DNA of 59,518 bases from Methanobrevibacter sp. GTDB taxonomy: Archaea; Methanobacteriota; Methanobacteria; Methanobacteriales; Methanobacteriaceae. The position numbers and the translations under genes are program-made. The stretch lies in assembly GCF_017539065.1 (NCBI RefSeq), contig NZ_JAFYHP010000030.1, positions 1 through 59,518 on the forward strand. Direction: 5' to 3'. Under the pieces are notes generated by a model. It saw nothing but the letters and a program-made list of their open reading frames with translations. It did no database searches and was not told the DNA's origin. How positions within the stretch are numbered: the first letter of the stretch is position 1; the number at the start of each line of letters is the position of its first letter. Shown here piece by piece: positions 51,724 to 59,518 of the stretch.

Positions 51724-52545
51724 TTATTTATAAAACTTATAAGGACCAAAATTTTCTATTTTTTGACTGGCGATTTTTGATGCGAAATTTCCTGCAATTT
51801 GTGAGGATTTAAACATTAATTTCTGTGAAACATATGCCGCCATATATGTATCCCCGCAGCCGGTGGTATCCACAAGATTGTCACATTCCACCGCATCAAT
51901 TCTGATTTCACCATCGGAAACTATTCTGGATCCGTTACTTCCATCAGTTATGACAATCTCATCCACATCATAGTCCAGACCAATGAGGTTTTCTTCAGCC
52001 TCATCCAAAAATATTGCATTTACACCTGATAAAATGGTGGTCAGCTCGTTGAAGTTGTCTAATTTTATAGTATAATTATCGTTTACTTGCCTGTCCTGGA
52101 CTCTCAGAAAACCTTGCACTGAAATGAAAATCGGAACATTGAAGCTTTTCAAATACTCTATTGTTTCACAAGGAAAATCATACCTGTTGAGCGGATTCAA
52201 AACAAATGCATCAATGTCTTCAGGCAGGACGCTTTCCAAGTCACTTTTCAATATGGGAATGTCTGCAAAGTTGCTCAACTGGTTTCTGACGTTCAAATCA
52301 TCCTTTGACGGATAGCTGTTTACAAAAAAATGAGTGTTGTCTTTCAGAATCACCCTTACCTTATCGGCTGAAGGAAACTCCCGAGACAGACTTTCATCGC
52401 CGCAGTTAATAATGGCCAAATAGTCGCTGTAGAATTCCTCAAAAACGAAAGACTGAAAGTAAGTCGCACCACCTATCTTATGTGAGCTTTCATCTCCGAT
52501 TACAACCTTGTCATGTGTTACCGGACCAATAACTACCAATGTCAT
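51724..52545 (-). CDS. PfkB-family carbohydrate kinase
   Basis: 273 residues. Ribokinase-like fold: I-G-P-V-T-H-D at the start, G-G-A-T-Y-F near 25, and the second signature D-T-T-G-C-G-D-T-Y-M-A-A-Y near residue 225, whose Asp is the catalytic base. The middle region N-A-I-F-L-D-E-A-E and V-I-T-D-G-S-N-G matches sugar kinases. The phosphate acceptor is not clear. The gap to the giant gene (51565-51723) is AT-rich and holds that gene's TATA-like sequence near 51601-51616. Confidence 0.85.
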   Translation of the reverse strand: MTLVVIGPVTHDKVVIGDESSHKIGGATYFQSFVFEEFYSDYLAIINCGDESLSREFPSADKVRVILKDNTHFFVNSYPSKDDLNVRNQLSNFADIPILKSDLESVLPEDIDAFVLNPLNRYDFPCETIEYLKSFNVPIFISVQGFLRVQDRQVNDNYTIKLDNFNELTTILSGVNAIFLDEAEENLIGLDYDVDEIVITDGSNGSRIVSDGEIRIDAVECDNLVDTTGCGDTYMAAYVSQKLMFKSSQIAGNFASKIASQKIENFGPYKFYK

Positions 52546-52579
52546 ATAACCACGGGTTTATCCTTTAAGTTATTTATAA

Positions 52580-53428
52580 TTAATCGAATTCGATTGTGAT
52601 GTCAACAATGTGGTATCTGGAGGCAATTGCATAAATCTCCCCTTTGATTTCCTCCTGCATTTCCCAATTGTTAATCGAAACCTTTACAGTAAGAACAGAA
52701 TCGATTCCGTCAAGTGACCACACGTGAAAATCATCGATTGCATTTACTCCATCAATTGCATTGATTGAACTTCTGAATTCATCAACATCAAAATTATCAG
52801 GTGTTTTTTGAAGCAAAACCTGAATTGACTTTATCAGATTTCGTCCAAGATTAAATATCAGCCACAATGCAATCCCAATTGAAACGAATGGATCCAAATA
52901 TGGTGCGCCATCCCAAAACATCATAATCAGGCTTAAAACCAGAATCGCTATCCATTCAAACACATCACCAAGCTGATGTAGCAGAATCGCCTTCTCATTG
53001 AATGTCTCTCCATGATGAAGCCTGTAGACAGAAAGTGACTTGAACACTATTCCAATGAGTGCAACAACAAGCATTCCCCCGGCATCGACCTCTTCAGGTG
53101 CAAACAGCCTGGGAATTGCCTCATTCAATATTATGAATGCCATTATGATTACAAAAATGGATATTATTACGGCTCCAAGAATTGAAAACCTCTGATAGCC
53201 ATAGGAATATTTGTCTGATGAATCCTTTTGGGCGATATGCTCCAAAAACCAAGCTAGAGCAATGGAAATGGTATCTGCCAAATCATGAATGCAATCGCTT
53301 AGAATTGCCATACTGTTGGTTGCAAGACCTCCTATTATGACAATGATGTTGAACGTCAAGTTCATGAAAAAGACAAAAGCCAGATTCTCTCCCGCTTTCT
53401 TGTGATGATGATGCGTATCCAATCTCAT
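52580..53428 (-). CDS. Cation diffusion facilitator (CDF) transporter
   Basis: 282 residues. The N-terminus is His-rich (T-H-H-H-H-K-K). Six membrane helices follow, with the CDF site residues in S-D-C-I-H-D-L-A-D in helix 2 (Asp-x3-Asp) and H-Q-L-G-D-V-F-E-W in helix 5 (His-x3-Asp). The C-terminal cytoplasmic domain (D-G-V-N-A-I-D-D-F-H-V-W-S-L-D-G) binds metal in this family. It exports Zn, Fe, Co or similar divalent metals by proton antiport; His and Asp at the sites suggest zinc. It is 34 bases upstream of the PfkB gene. Confidence 0.92.
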   Translation of the reverse strand: MRLDTHHHHKKAGENLAFVFFMNLTFNIIVIIGGLATNSMAILSDCIHDLADTISIALAWFLEHIAQKDSSDKYSYGYQRFSILGAVIISIFVIIMAFIILNEAIPRLFAPEEVDAGGMLVVALIGIVFKSLSVYRLHHGETFNEKAILLHQLGDVFEWIAILVLSLIMMFWDGAPYLDPFVSIGIALWLIFNLGRNLIKSIQVLLQKTPDNFDVDEFRSSINAIDGVNAIDDFHVWSLDGIDSVLTVKVSINNWEMQEEIKGEIYAIASRYHIVDITIEFD

Positions 53429-53538
53429 GACCTAATATTTAAAAAAAATAATATAAAAAGGTTATTTAATCTCTAAAGAAAAAAACTTAAAGTTAAGTTT
53501 ATATAACTAAACACCTAAAATTATAGTAGTGATTTAAA

Positions 53539-53718
53539 ATGGCAATAGTTGGAACTACAATATTTTCACATATTCTTCCGGTAATTTTCGGATTTTTCTC
53601 ATTTATATTAATTATTTCCGGATCCCTGGAAGAGGATAAAGCTAAATTAGCTTTAGGCGTTACATTATTCATTATAGCATGCGTATTCCCATATGTGATT
53701 TTAAGTGTCCTAGTCTAG
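53539..53718 (+). CDS. Small two-helix membrane protein
   Basis: 59 residues, ATG with GTGATT upstream. Two hydrophobic helices (H-I-L-P-V-I-F-G-F-F-S-F-I-L-I-I-S and L-A-L-G-V-T-L-F-I-I-A-C-V-F) flank a short charged loop (S-L-E-E-D-K-A-K). It overlaps the convergent HisA-like gene by nine bases. Too short to assign, but the frame and hydrophobic layout are convincing. Confidence 0.6.
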   Translation: MAIVGTTIFSHILPVIFGFFSFILIISGSLEEDKAKLALGVTLFIIACVFPYVILSVLV

Positions 53719-54399
53719 AAGTTTAACTTCGCCTGAATGAAGACTAGTTCCGATCAACACTTTTTTTATGCCTAATGATTCTAATTCACCTAAAGAATCC
53801 CTATTTAACCCACCTGCAATTATTAATTTATCTTTAAGCTCGCTGAATTCTTCAAGTAATTTTTTGTTATATCCCTTTTCCGTACCGACACCAGTAATGT
53901 CCAAAAGGATGATTTCATTTGGATTCAATCTTAATAAGATCTCTTTCAAATCGGATAAGCTTAAGTCCAAGTGATTTGCAAGCAGTTCATTATTTTTAGT
54001 GTCAATGCTTACAACAATTCTCTCTTTTGGATATTTTTCAAATATTTTTTCCATCTCTTCAATACTTTCAAGAGTTTCAGTGGGAATTATTACCTTATAA
54101 GCATAATTTAAGAAAAATTCAAAAGATTCGCAATTTTTAACACCTCCATCAAACATGACAGGGATGATTGTATTGACCATTTTAATATCATTGATGTTAT
54201 GTCCCTTAGATTCGATTAAATCCAGATCCGCAATGTACATTTCATCCGCACCGTTCAGTCTTAAACCCTGAGCAATATCGACTGGATTGGCTGATGGGGC
54301 AAAAACGGTATTCAATGGTTGGTAAGTGTCTCTCATTCCTGATTTGCCGCTTACGGCCTGGTGTTGTTTTAAATCTATGACTGGAATTTTCTTAATCAT
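53710..54399 (-). CDS. HisA/HisF-family protein
   Basis: 229 residues, (beta/alpha)8 barrel. HisA-type signature I-P-V-I-D-L-K-Q-H-Q-A-V at the start, with A-D-E-M-Y-I-A-D-L-D-L-I-E near residue 51, M-F-D-G-G-V-K near 83, D-I-T-G-V-G-T-E-K-G near 167, and the phosphate site I-A-G-G-L-N-R-D with V-L-I-G-T-S-L-H-S-G. The methanogen paralogue of HisA differs from the histidine enzyme and its substrate is not established. Confidence 0.8.
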   Translation of the reverse strand: MIKKIPVIDLKQHQAVSGKSGMRDTYQPLNTVFAPSANPVDIAQGLRLNGADEMYIADLDLIESKGHNINDIKMVNTIIPVMFDGGVKNCESFEFFLNYAYKVIIPTETLESIEEMEKIFEKYPKERIVVSIDTKNNELLANHLDLSLSDLKEILLRLNPNEIILLDITGVGTEKGYNKKLLEEFSELKDKLIIAGGLNRDSLGELESLGIKKVLIGTSLHSGEVKLLD

Positions 54400-54976
54400 A
54401 ATATAAAATTAGGAAAAACTAGTATTAAAAACTTAAGGAGGTGAGAGAAACTGAAATGTTTTTCAGCAACTCTCGAGTATATAAAAAATAATGATCAATT
54501 TAAGGTTATAACAATATGCTATGAACCCCTTATTTATTAAATTAATTTGCATAGTATATAAATGTTACTATAATTTAGAAAAATTAAAGTAAACTTGAAT
54601 AAATAATTTATAATATTTCTCAAAAATAATAAACAATACGTCAATTTAATGTCAAAAATATTTACATGAATGTCAAAATATCTAAAAATCATAAAACACT
54701 AAATTTTGAAAGCCTGAAAATATGTAAAATATTATAAAATTTGCTTGATAAAGTTAATTTGAAAAAAGTAAGAGTGAATGAAGTTTGAAGTAATTGAAAG
54801 AGGGAATTTGAAAGATAGTATTACGTGTTTGTCCTTAATTTGCTAAGCTATTGAGATTACTCCAAACTCTATATAAAAATTATACTTTATAGTATAAATA
54901 CTTTTTTGTAAAAAAGTAATACTTATTATAATAAAAAAGATAAAAAAAGTAATAATAGAGTTTTGAAAAAAAATAA
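54400..54976. other. Gene-free AT-rich gap with hairpins
   Basis: A plus-strand hairpin lies at 54443-54474: GAGAG / CTCTC around CTGAAA-TGTT-TTTCAG, just after GGAGGTGAG at 54438-54446. Near the far end, TACTTTTTT / AAAAAAGTA (54899-54918) and AGAGTTT / AAACTCT (54957-54985) form terminator-like hairpins for the operon that ends at 54977. I see no reading frame worth calling. Confidence 0.4.
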
Positions 54977-55261
54977 TTAAACTCTGAAATTCTCGTCAAT
55001 ATAGGAATCAAATTTTATATAGGCTTCATCAATAGCTTGGGCAATTTGTTCTTGAGTAATTTCAGATAGCTCATCAAAACTAACTCCAACATCAACATCA
55101 ACATCTAATTGATTGTTTTCGTAGTTTAAAAGAATGTCCAAATCCAAATCCTCAATTTCCTTAGCTGGCAAAGCTTTTGAAACTTCGCTTTCTAAGATTT
55201 CGCCGAAATCATCGGAAATGGTTGCAAGATCATCTTGGGTTAATACTTTCAGTTTTGACAT
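54977..55261 (-). CDS. DUF3194 protein
   Basis: 94 residues. Short alpha/beta protein with L-D-V-D-V-D-V-G-V-S-F-D-E-L and an acidic character. It matches the archaeal DUF3194 family mainly by its fixed place after prefoldin beta. It is the last gene of the L37Ae-RpoP-Brix-Pcc1-PfdB operon, 34 bases after pfdB. Its job is not known; the context hints at RNA or protein quality functions. Confidence 0.8.
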   Translation of the reverse strand: MSKLKVLTQDDLATISDDFGEILESEVSKALPAKEIEDLDLDILLNYENNQLDVDVDVGVSFDELSEITQEQIAQAIDEAYIKFDSYIDENFRV

Positions 55262-55295
55262 AAAAATCTAAAAAAAGAAAAATGAAGGTTTAAGC

Positions 55296-55643
55296 CTATT
55301 GGCCCATACCTTGCATAGCTGCCTGGATAGTAGCTTGCATTTCTTCGAGTTTTTTCATAACCCTTTCTTCTTGACGAGCCATGGTCTGTTTTCTTAACTC
55401 GAGAGTTTCTAATTTATCTTCCATATCAGCTAAAGCATCATTGTAGTCCACTTTAATAAGTAAAGTACCTGCTTGTTTAAATACTTCAGTATTTTCATCG
55501 GTTTTCTTGAGTTCTTCTAACGCTTTTTCAGTTTCTTGAATTTGTACTTCAACATTTTGAACTTGCATGCTTACAGCTTGAGCTTGTTGTTGTAATTGTT
55601 GAAACTGATTTAATTGTTCTTGAATGTTTTCAGGAATCTCCAT
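55296..55643 (-). CDS. pfdB: Prefoldin subunit beta
   Basis: 115 residues. Two long coiled-coil helices joined by a short beta hairpin: Q-L-N-Q-F-Q-Q-L-Q-Q-Q-A-Q-A-V-S-M-Q-V-Q at the N-terminus, T-L-L-I-K-V-D-Y near residue 60 and L-E-T-L-E-L-R-K-Q-T at the C-terminus. It assembles with alpha subunits into the hexameric chaperone that delivers unfolded proteins to the thermosome. Confidence 0.93.
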   Translation of the reverse strand: MEIPENIQEQLNQFQQLQQQAQAVSMQVQNVEVQIQETEKALEELKKTDENTEVFKQAGTLLIKVDYNDALADMEDKLETLELRKQTMARQEERVMKKLEEMQATIQAAMQGMGQ

Positions 55644-55670
55644 ATTATCACCTTTAATTATTATATAAGT

Positions 55671-55937
55671 TTAATTTGTTAAATTATTTATTTCTAATGC
55701 TAATTTAATCCACTTTATTGCAGAATTGACAGAAGCTCTAAATGATGTAGAATCTTCCGCATCAATATCAATAATGATATTAGGCCCATCTAACCTGATA
55801 GTCATGGATGACCTAAAATCAGGAGCAGTTTCAAATTCTAAAATTATTGCATCATAGACAATTTTAGCCTGACCACTACTTTCAAATTCAACAGTTATAT
55901 TGCTTTTAACTCGTTCCAGAGGACTTTCATCAATCAT
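55671..55937 (-). CDS. pcc1: KEOPS complex subunit Pcc1
   Basis: 88 residues, ATG behind GAGGTCTCAA. Compact alpha/beta fold with I-T-V-E-F-E, A-I-I-L-E-F-E-T-A-P-D and I-I-I-D-I-D-A-E-D-S-T-S-F-R-A-S-V-N-S; that last pattern is typical of Pcc1. Pcc1 binds Kae1 and dimerises the KEOPS complex that makes t6A at position 37 of tRNA. It overlaps the Brix-domain gene by eight bases. Confidence 0.85.
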   Translation of the reverse strand: MIDESPLERVKSNITVEFESSGQAKIVYDAIILEFETAPDFRSSMTIRLDGPNIIIDIDAEDSTSFRASVNSAIKWIKLALEINNLTN

Positions 55938-56415
55938 TTGAGACCTCTAAAACCTTTTTAACATTAATCTGGAAATTCAACTTATCTCCAAATTTATTAA
56001 TGAAATGGATTCTAGCCACTGAATCTTCACTTTCAGAAACTAGAATATAGTTTTCCTCAGCTTCATATACTAAATCCAAGTCTAAAATATCACTTAACAC
56101 GTCAAGTTGCTTTACTTCAGACACTATTTTCAATTGTGAAGGGGCAATATTGGTTTTCTCATTATCAAGAGTTACTCCTATAAGTATTGTGAGCAATAAT
56201 TCCCCTTTATTTGAAAAGAAAGAAATTCTACTAGGATTTCCTTTGATTTCATTAACAATAGCTAAATTATATTCATCAACTTCTAATGCCTTCAGCAGCA
56301 ACTCGCGCATATTCATTTTGCCCCTATTGACTGAGGTTGAACCTGTTACGCGAGCCAAATTTTTACAGAACTTTCTAGTTTTTTGAGAAGGTTTTCTAGA
56401 AGTTGAGATTAACAT
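55930..56415 (-). CDS. Brix-domain ribosome biogenesis protein
   Basis: 161 residues. The N-terminal L-I-S-T-S-R-K-P-S-Q-K-T-R-K-F-C-K-N-L-A is the archaeal Brix start (IMP4-like), followed by R-V-T-G-S-T-S-V-N-R-G-K. The rest is alpha/beta. It is needed for large rRNA maturation in the family. Its position between rpoP and pcc1 is the same in related archaea. Confidence 0.85.
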   Translation of the reverse strand: MLISTSRKPSQKTRKFCKNLARVTGSTSVNRGKMNMRELLLKALEVDEYNLAIVNEIKGNPSRISFFSNKGELLLTILIGVTLDNEKTNIAPSQLKIVSEVKQLDVLSDILDLDLVYEAEENYILVSESEDSVARIHFINKFGDKLNFQINVKKVLEVSND

Positions 56416-56456
56416 TTAAATCAAAAATAGTAAAAAATTTAGTAAAAGCAAAGGTA

Positions 56457-56588
56457 TTATCTTGCTTTTATAATTCTAGTGGTTTCTGGAACATTTTTAA
56501 ATAAAATCCTATATCTGCATTTAGGACATTTATTTTCCATGTAGCTTTTATGGTCTACTTCTGCTCCACAACGTGGACACCTGTACAA
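56457..56588 (-). CDS. rpoP: DNA-directed RNA polymerase subunit P
   Basis: 43 residues, TTG start with GGAGG seven bases upstream (the site is made of the last codons of L37Ae). Zinc ribbon: Y-R-C-P-R-C-G and K-C-P-K-C-R-Y-R-I-L, then V-P-E-T-T-R-I-I-K-A-R. It matches Rpo12 of archaeal RNA polymerase. The stop is 42 bases before the Brix gene. Confidence 0.92.
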   Translation of the reverse strand: MYRCPRCGAEVDHKSYMENKCPKCRYRILFKNVPETTRIIKAR

Positions 56589-56590
56589 GG

Positions 56591-56860
56591 CTATTCCTCC
56601 ACTTTAATGTCTCTGATACTGCGTGCTGCAGATTTTGCCATAGGAGTTTGAGGTATGTATGCTCCTCCAGTGAAAACTGCACCGCATTTTCTGCATTTCC
56701 AAATTCCAGCAGCTTGTCTTTTTACGTAAGGTCTATCACATTTAGGGCAAACATGATTTTTTTTCATGTTTTCTTCAATGATTTTAACAGATCTTTTTGC
56801 TTTTCTTCCGTATCTTGCACCGAACCTTCCTGTAATACCCACTTTTTTAGTTCTTGCCAT
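56591..56860 (-). CDS. rpl37A: Ribosomal protein L37Ae (eL43)
   Basis: 89 residues. Basic N-terminus ([16 protein letters not shown]) and a zinc finger C-P-K-C-D-R-P with C-R-K-C-G-A-V near residues 38-60. Large-subunit protein. First gene of the six-gene operon; stop and rpoP start are two bases apart. A promoter and inverted repeat lie upstream. Confidence 0.95.
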   Translation of the reverse strand: MARTKKVGITGRFGARYGRKAKRSVKIIEENMKKNHVCPKCDRPYVKRQAAGIWKCRKCGAVFTGGAYIPQTPMAKSAARSIRDIKVEE

Positions 56861-56925
56861 TTATATTCTCTCCGTAATAATTAAAATTTAAAATAAATTG
56901 ATTATCTAAAATAATCATAAAATAA

Positions 56926-56957
56926 TCTAATATGATAATATTAGACTAACTAATATT
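56926..56957 (-). promoter_or_regulatory. Promoter and inverted repeat upstream of the ribosomal operon
   Basis: TCTAATAT-GATA-ATATTAGA (56926-56945) is a perfect 8-bp dyad. On the minus strand a TATA-like sequence (TTAAATATTA) lies just upstream at about 56948-56957, so the dyad covers the expected transcription start. Confidence 0.4.
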
Positions 56958-56964
56958 TAAAGGT

Positions 56965-56990
56965 TTGCTTAAAAATAGTATTTTAAGCAA
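56965..56990 (-). terminator. Terminator of guaB
   Basis: A 10-bp stem, TTGCTTAAAA / TTTTAAGCAA, with a six-base loop. T-rich arms follow on the minus strand. Confidence 0.6.
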
Positions 56991-56998
56991 AAAATGAC

Positions 56999-57062
56999 TT
57001 TTTGATGAGAAAAATTTTTGCCTATAAATCATTTTTGTCAATTTCAAACTTCTCATCAAAAA
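56999..57062 (-). promoter_or_regulatory. Long-looped inverted repeat after guaB
   Basis: TTTTTGATGAG (56999-57009) pairs with CTCATCAAAAA (57052-57062) across a 42-base loop, immediately downstream of the guaB stop and upstream of the second hairpin. It could be a processing or termination signal. Confidence 0.35.
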
Positions 57063-57081
57063 AATTTAAAATGATATCCAA

Positions 57082-58566
57082 CTAATCAAGTGTTGGATAA
57101 TTAGGACTTTCATTAGTGATTAACAAGTCATGAGGGTGAGATTCTTTAATTCCACTACTTGTAATTCTAACAAAGTTTGCTTTTTCTTGCATTGTTTTAA
57201 TATCTTTAGCACCACAATAACCCATAGAGGATTTTAAACCACCGACCAGCTGGAATAGGATTTCAGCAATTGTTCCTTTATATGGTACTGCACCTTCAAT
57301 TCCTTCTGGAACATATTTTGTGTGGTTCATTTTACTTTTTTGGCCTTGGAAGTATCTGTCTGCTCCTCCATCATATTCGCTGGTCATTGCACCCATTGAT
57401 CCCATTCCACGGTATTTTTTGTATTGTTTACCATGCATGATAACAATTTCACCAGGCGCTTCCAGGGATGCCGCAAGCAAGTTACCGAGCATTACTGCAT
57501 CAGCTCCTGCACCAATAGCCTTTGCAACATCTCCTGAATATCTAATACCCCCATCAGCAATAACAGGGATGTCATAATCGGCTGCTGCATCAGCAACATC
57601 AGAAATTGCAGTCAATTGCGGTACACCGACACCAGCTACAATACGGGTGGTACACATTGAACCCGGACCGATACCTACTTTAAGTGCATCTACACCCATT
57701 GAAATTAAGTCTTCAGCCGCTTCAGCAGTTGCAATGTTACCAACACATAATTCAGCATCGATATTATCCTTAATAGTTTCAGTGAATTTGACTACATTCA
57801 TGTTATGGGCATGAGCGCAGTCGATTGAAATGATGTCCGCACCGGCTTGGTCAAGTGCCATTGCCCTTTCTAAATCGAATGGTCCGCATGCAGCGGCGAC
57901 TAAGAAATTGCCGTCTTTATCTCTTGCCGCATTAGGATATTGTGACTGATTTAAAATATCTTTAATTGTAATGATTCCTACTAATTTGCCATCACGAACA
58001 ACAGGAAGTCTTTCAACTTTATTATCATAAGCAACATTCAATGCTTCTTCAGAAGAAACTCCCTCTTCAACAGTGACCACATCAGAAGTCATTATTTCTT
58101 TAATTTTTGTTGTTGGTTCAGATTTTAAAACTGGCCTTATGTCTCTTTTAGATATAATTCCAATAATTTCATCACCATCAACAACTGGCAAACCGCTGAT
58201 AAGCTCATCACGCATTATTGCTTCAGCTTCAGCAACAGTAGAATCCTGAGTAATAGTTACAACATCACGAATGGTTAAGTCTTCAGCATTTTTAACCTTT
58301 TTAACTTCTTCAACTTGTCTTTCAAGTGTGATGTTTCTGTGAATTACACCTATTCCTCCCTCTTGTGCCATAGCTATTGCAAGTTCTGCTTCTGTAACAG
58401 TATCCATAGCAGCACTTAAAACCGGAATATTTAATTTAATTCCTTTTCCTAATTCAATTTTAGTATCAATGTCTTTTGGTTCAACATAACTTGCATTAGG
58501 GGTTAAAAGGAAATCATCGAAAGTGTAAGACATTCTTGCTTCTTGTACTTTTTTTGAAAATGACAT
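57082..58566 (-). CDS. guaB: IMP dehydrogenase
   Basis: 494 residues from the ATG at 58566 (AGGTG upstream). N-terminal T-F-D-D-F-L-L-T-P, two CBS domains at about 95-215 (T-V-A-E-A-E-A-I-M and [13 protein letters not shown]), then the barrel with [11 protein letters not shown] near 305, where Cys is the active-site nucleophile, and the flap region M-G-S-M-G-A-M. It converts IMP to XMP, the first step toward GMP. It follows mfnB by 14 bases, probably in one operon. Confidence 0.95.
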   Translation of the reverse strand: MSFSKKVQEARMSYTFDDFLLTPNASYVEPKDIDTKIELGKGIKLNIPVLSAAMDTVTEAELAIAMAQEGGIGVIHRNITLERQVEEVKKVKNAEDLTIRDVVTITQDSTVAEAEAIMRDELISGLPVVDGDEIIGIISKRDIRPVLKSEPTTKIKEIMTSDVVTVEEGVSSEEALNVAYDNKVERLPVVRDGKLVGIITIKDILNQSQYPNAARDKDGNFLVAAACGPFDLERAMALDQAGADIISIDCAHAHNMNVVKFTETIKDNIDAELCVGNIATAEAAEDLISMGVDALKVGIGPGSMCTTRIVAGVGVPQLTAISDVADAAADYDIPVIADGGIRYSGDVAKAIGAGADAVMLGNLLAASLEAPGEIVIMHGKQYKKYRGMGSMGAMTSEYDGGADRYFQGQKSKMNHTKYVPEGIEGAVPYKGTIAEILFQLVGGLKSSMGYCGAKDIKTMQEKANFVRITSSGIKESHPHDLLITNESPNYPTLD

Positions 58567-58580
58567 GAATAACACCTAAA

Positions 58581-59294
58581 TTAAAATGAATCTAATAATT
58601 CTTTAAGTTCAGCTACTGCAGTGTGGTGTATTTTACCAGTATTTCTGTCTCCACCAATACATGCAGCTCCTCTAATACCAACGACATCACAGCCGATATC
58701 GTGTAATGGTTTTAATTGGTCTTTTTTTACAGAACCTGCAAGTGCAGTCAATAAGCCGTAACTGTGAGCTTCTTCCACAAATTCTTTTAACTGATCAATA
58801 TCCAAATAATCAAATAATGTATGACCGTCTTTAACAGCAGTGTCAAGCATTGCAAGGTCGCATCCTGCATCCTTTGCAACCTTTGGTATTTCCATCGGGT
58901 CGACTGCACCTACACGGTGAGCATCAGCATAACCTGCCGCTACAATAATTGTATCTTCACTAACATCTTTTACAGTTTTTACAACGTTTTCCATGACTTC
59001 AACCGCTTCATCATGGTCTTTTGTTCCATATAATCCAACTTTAATATAATCCGCCCCGGAAACGTGAGCGCCCATTGCTGCAAGTGAAACTGTACCAGGT
59101 TTGTAAGGCACATCCCCTAAAGTAGCGCTGACAAGCTTGTCTTCAGGAGTTAATTCCCTGATTTCTTTTATAACCCATGGGAAATTAGCTCCAAGGGAAC
59201 CTTCCTTAGGGTTTTTCACATCAACAATATCTGCTCCACCTTCAATAGATTCGAGAGCTTCTTCACGATTTATAGGACTTATCAATAGAAGCAT
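58581..59294 (-). CDS. mfnB: (5-Formylfuran-3-yl)methyl phosphate synthase
   Basis: 237 residues behind GGAGG. TIM-barrel DUF556 protein: [12 protein letters not shown] at the start, [22 protein letters not shown] near residue 19 (with the catalytic Lys), then D-Y-I-K-V-G-L-Y-G and [11 protein letters not shown]. It builds the furan ring of methanofuran from two triose phosphates. First gene before guaB; upstream 59295-59518 is AT-rich with promoter-like sequence only. Confidence 0.92.
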   Translation of the reverse strand: MLLLISPINREEALESIEGGADIVDVKNPKEGSLGANFPWVIKEIRELTPEDKLVSATLGDVPYKPGTVSLAAMGAHVSGADYIKVGLYGTKDHDEAVEVMENVVKTVKDVSEDTIIVAAGYADAHRVGAVDPMEIPKVAKDAGCDLAMLDTAVKDGHTLFDYLDIDQLKEFVEEAHSYGLLTALAGSVKKDQLKPLHDIGCDVVGIRGAACIGGDRNTGKIHHTAVAELKELLDSF

Positions 59295-59518
59295 AAATTT
59301 CCTCCAATAAAATATAATTTTATAATATAATAATATTACTTCTTTATTATTTATAATATTATTGTTTTTAAAGAAAATGACTCTTTCAAAAACTTTGTTG
59401 ATTTGAAATTTTTTAATGAAAATTAGTTTGTAATTTTTAATTTTGCTTAAAAATAGTTAAATTTAATAAATAGGTGGAGTAAAAGTTTTTATTATGCATA
59501 ACCAAAAAACAAATACTC

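Overview
The window is a low-GC archaeal chromosome segment that almost certainly comes from a gut-type Methanobrevibacter (Methanobacteriales). It carries genes for methanogen cofactors: beta-RFAP synthase for methanopterin, MfnB for methanofuran, a CfbC-type NifH homologue for F430, and the methyl-CoM reductase component A2 ATPase. It also has an archaeal information-processing operon (L37Ae, RpoP, Brix, Pcc1, prefoldin beta, DUF3194), a geranylgeranyl reductase, and adhesin-like beta-helix proteins with lysine-rich Ig-like tails, which are typical of this genus. Many starts are preceded by GGAGG or AGGTGA, and TATA boxes of the TTTATATA type are visible. I saw no rRNA, tRNA or CRISPR array.

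Region 1 (1-5.2 kb) starts with accessory genes: a NADAR-like protein, a two-gene HEPN cassette, a degraded adhesin 3' end, a two-repeat protein and a membrane-anchored Ig-like protein. The sodium:alanine symporter agcS follows. Region 2 (5.18-13.94 kb) is an 8.7 kb accessory block. It holds a three-gene operon (membrane-anchored protein plus two membrane-tethered TIR proteins), two adhesin-like proteins and a DUF11-type secreted protein. A 17-bp direct repeat flanks the block; one copy is the real 3' end of tfs and the other is a second tfs 3' end, with in-frame stop, just downstream of agcS. This looks like site-specific insertion at the end of tfs, with no integrase visible.

Region 3 (13.9-26.6 kb) has tfs, a MotA/TolQ-DUF2149-DUF2162 membrane cluster, a phenylacetate-CoA-ligase-like enzyme with an ACT partner, a small winged-helix protein, an SDR oxidoreductase and beta-RFAP synthase. 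A 1.1 kb gene-poor stretch follows, with a 31-residue membrane peptide and a hairpin RNA candidate. Then come a zinc-carboxypeptidase-like protein, ferritin, NudC, a PatB-like lyase, a HdeD-like protein and a ribbon-helix-helix-like regulator with tandem operators. Region 4 (26.6-44.6 kb) is mostly housekeeping on the minus strand: two flavoproteins, serS, a HxlR regulator, ArsC/Spx-like and HAD proteins, ogt-cfbC-U32-purF, galE, geranylgeranyl reductase with ferredoxin, UspA with AtwA, and uvrC.

Region 5 (44.6-51.6 kb) is one giant gene encoding a DUF4011-helicase-nuclease-like-DUF3320 protein with a long acidic repetitive insert, related in architecture to Hhe-type phage defence proteins. 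Region 6 (51.7-59.5 kb) has a PfkB kinase, a CDF transporter, a HisA-like protein, the prefoldin/KEOPS/L37Ae operon, guaB and mfnB. The strongest leads are the tfs-flanked island with its TIR operon and the giant helicase, whose nuclease-like motif has lost the usual acidic residue.
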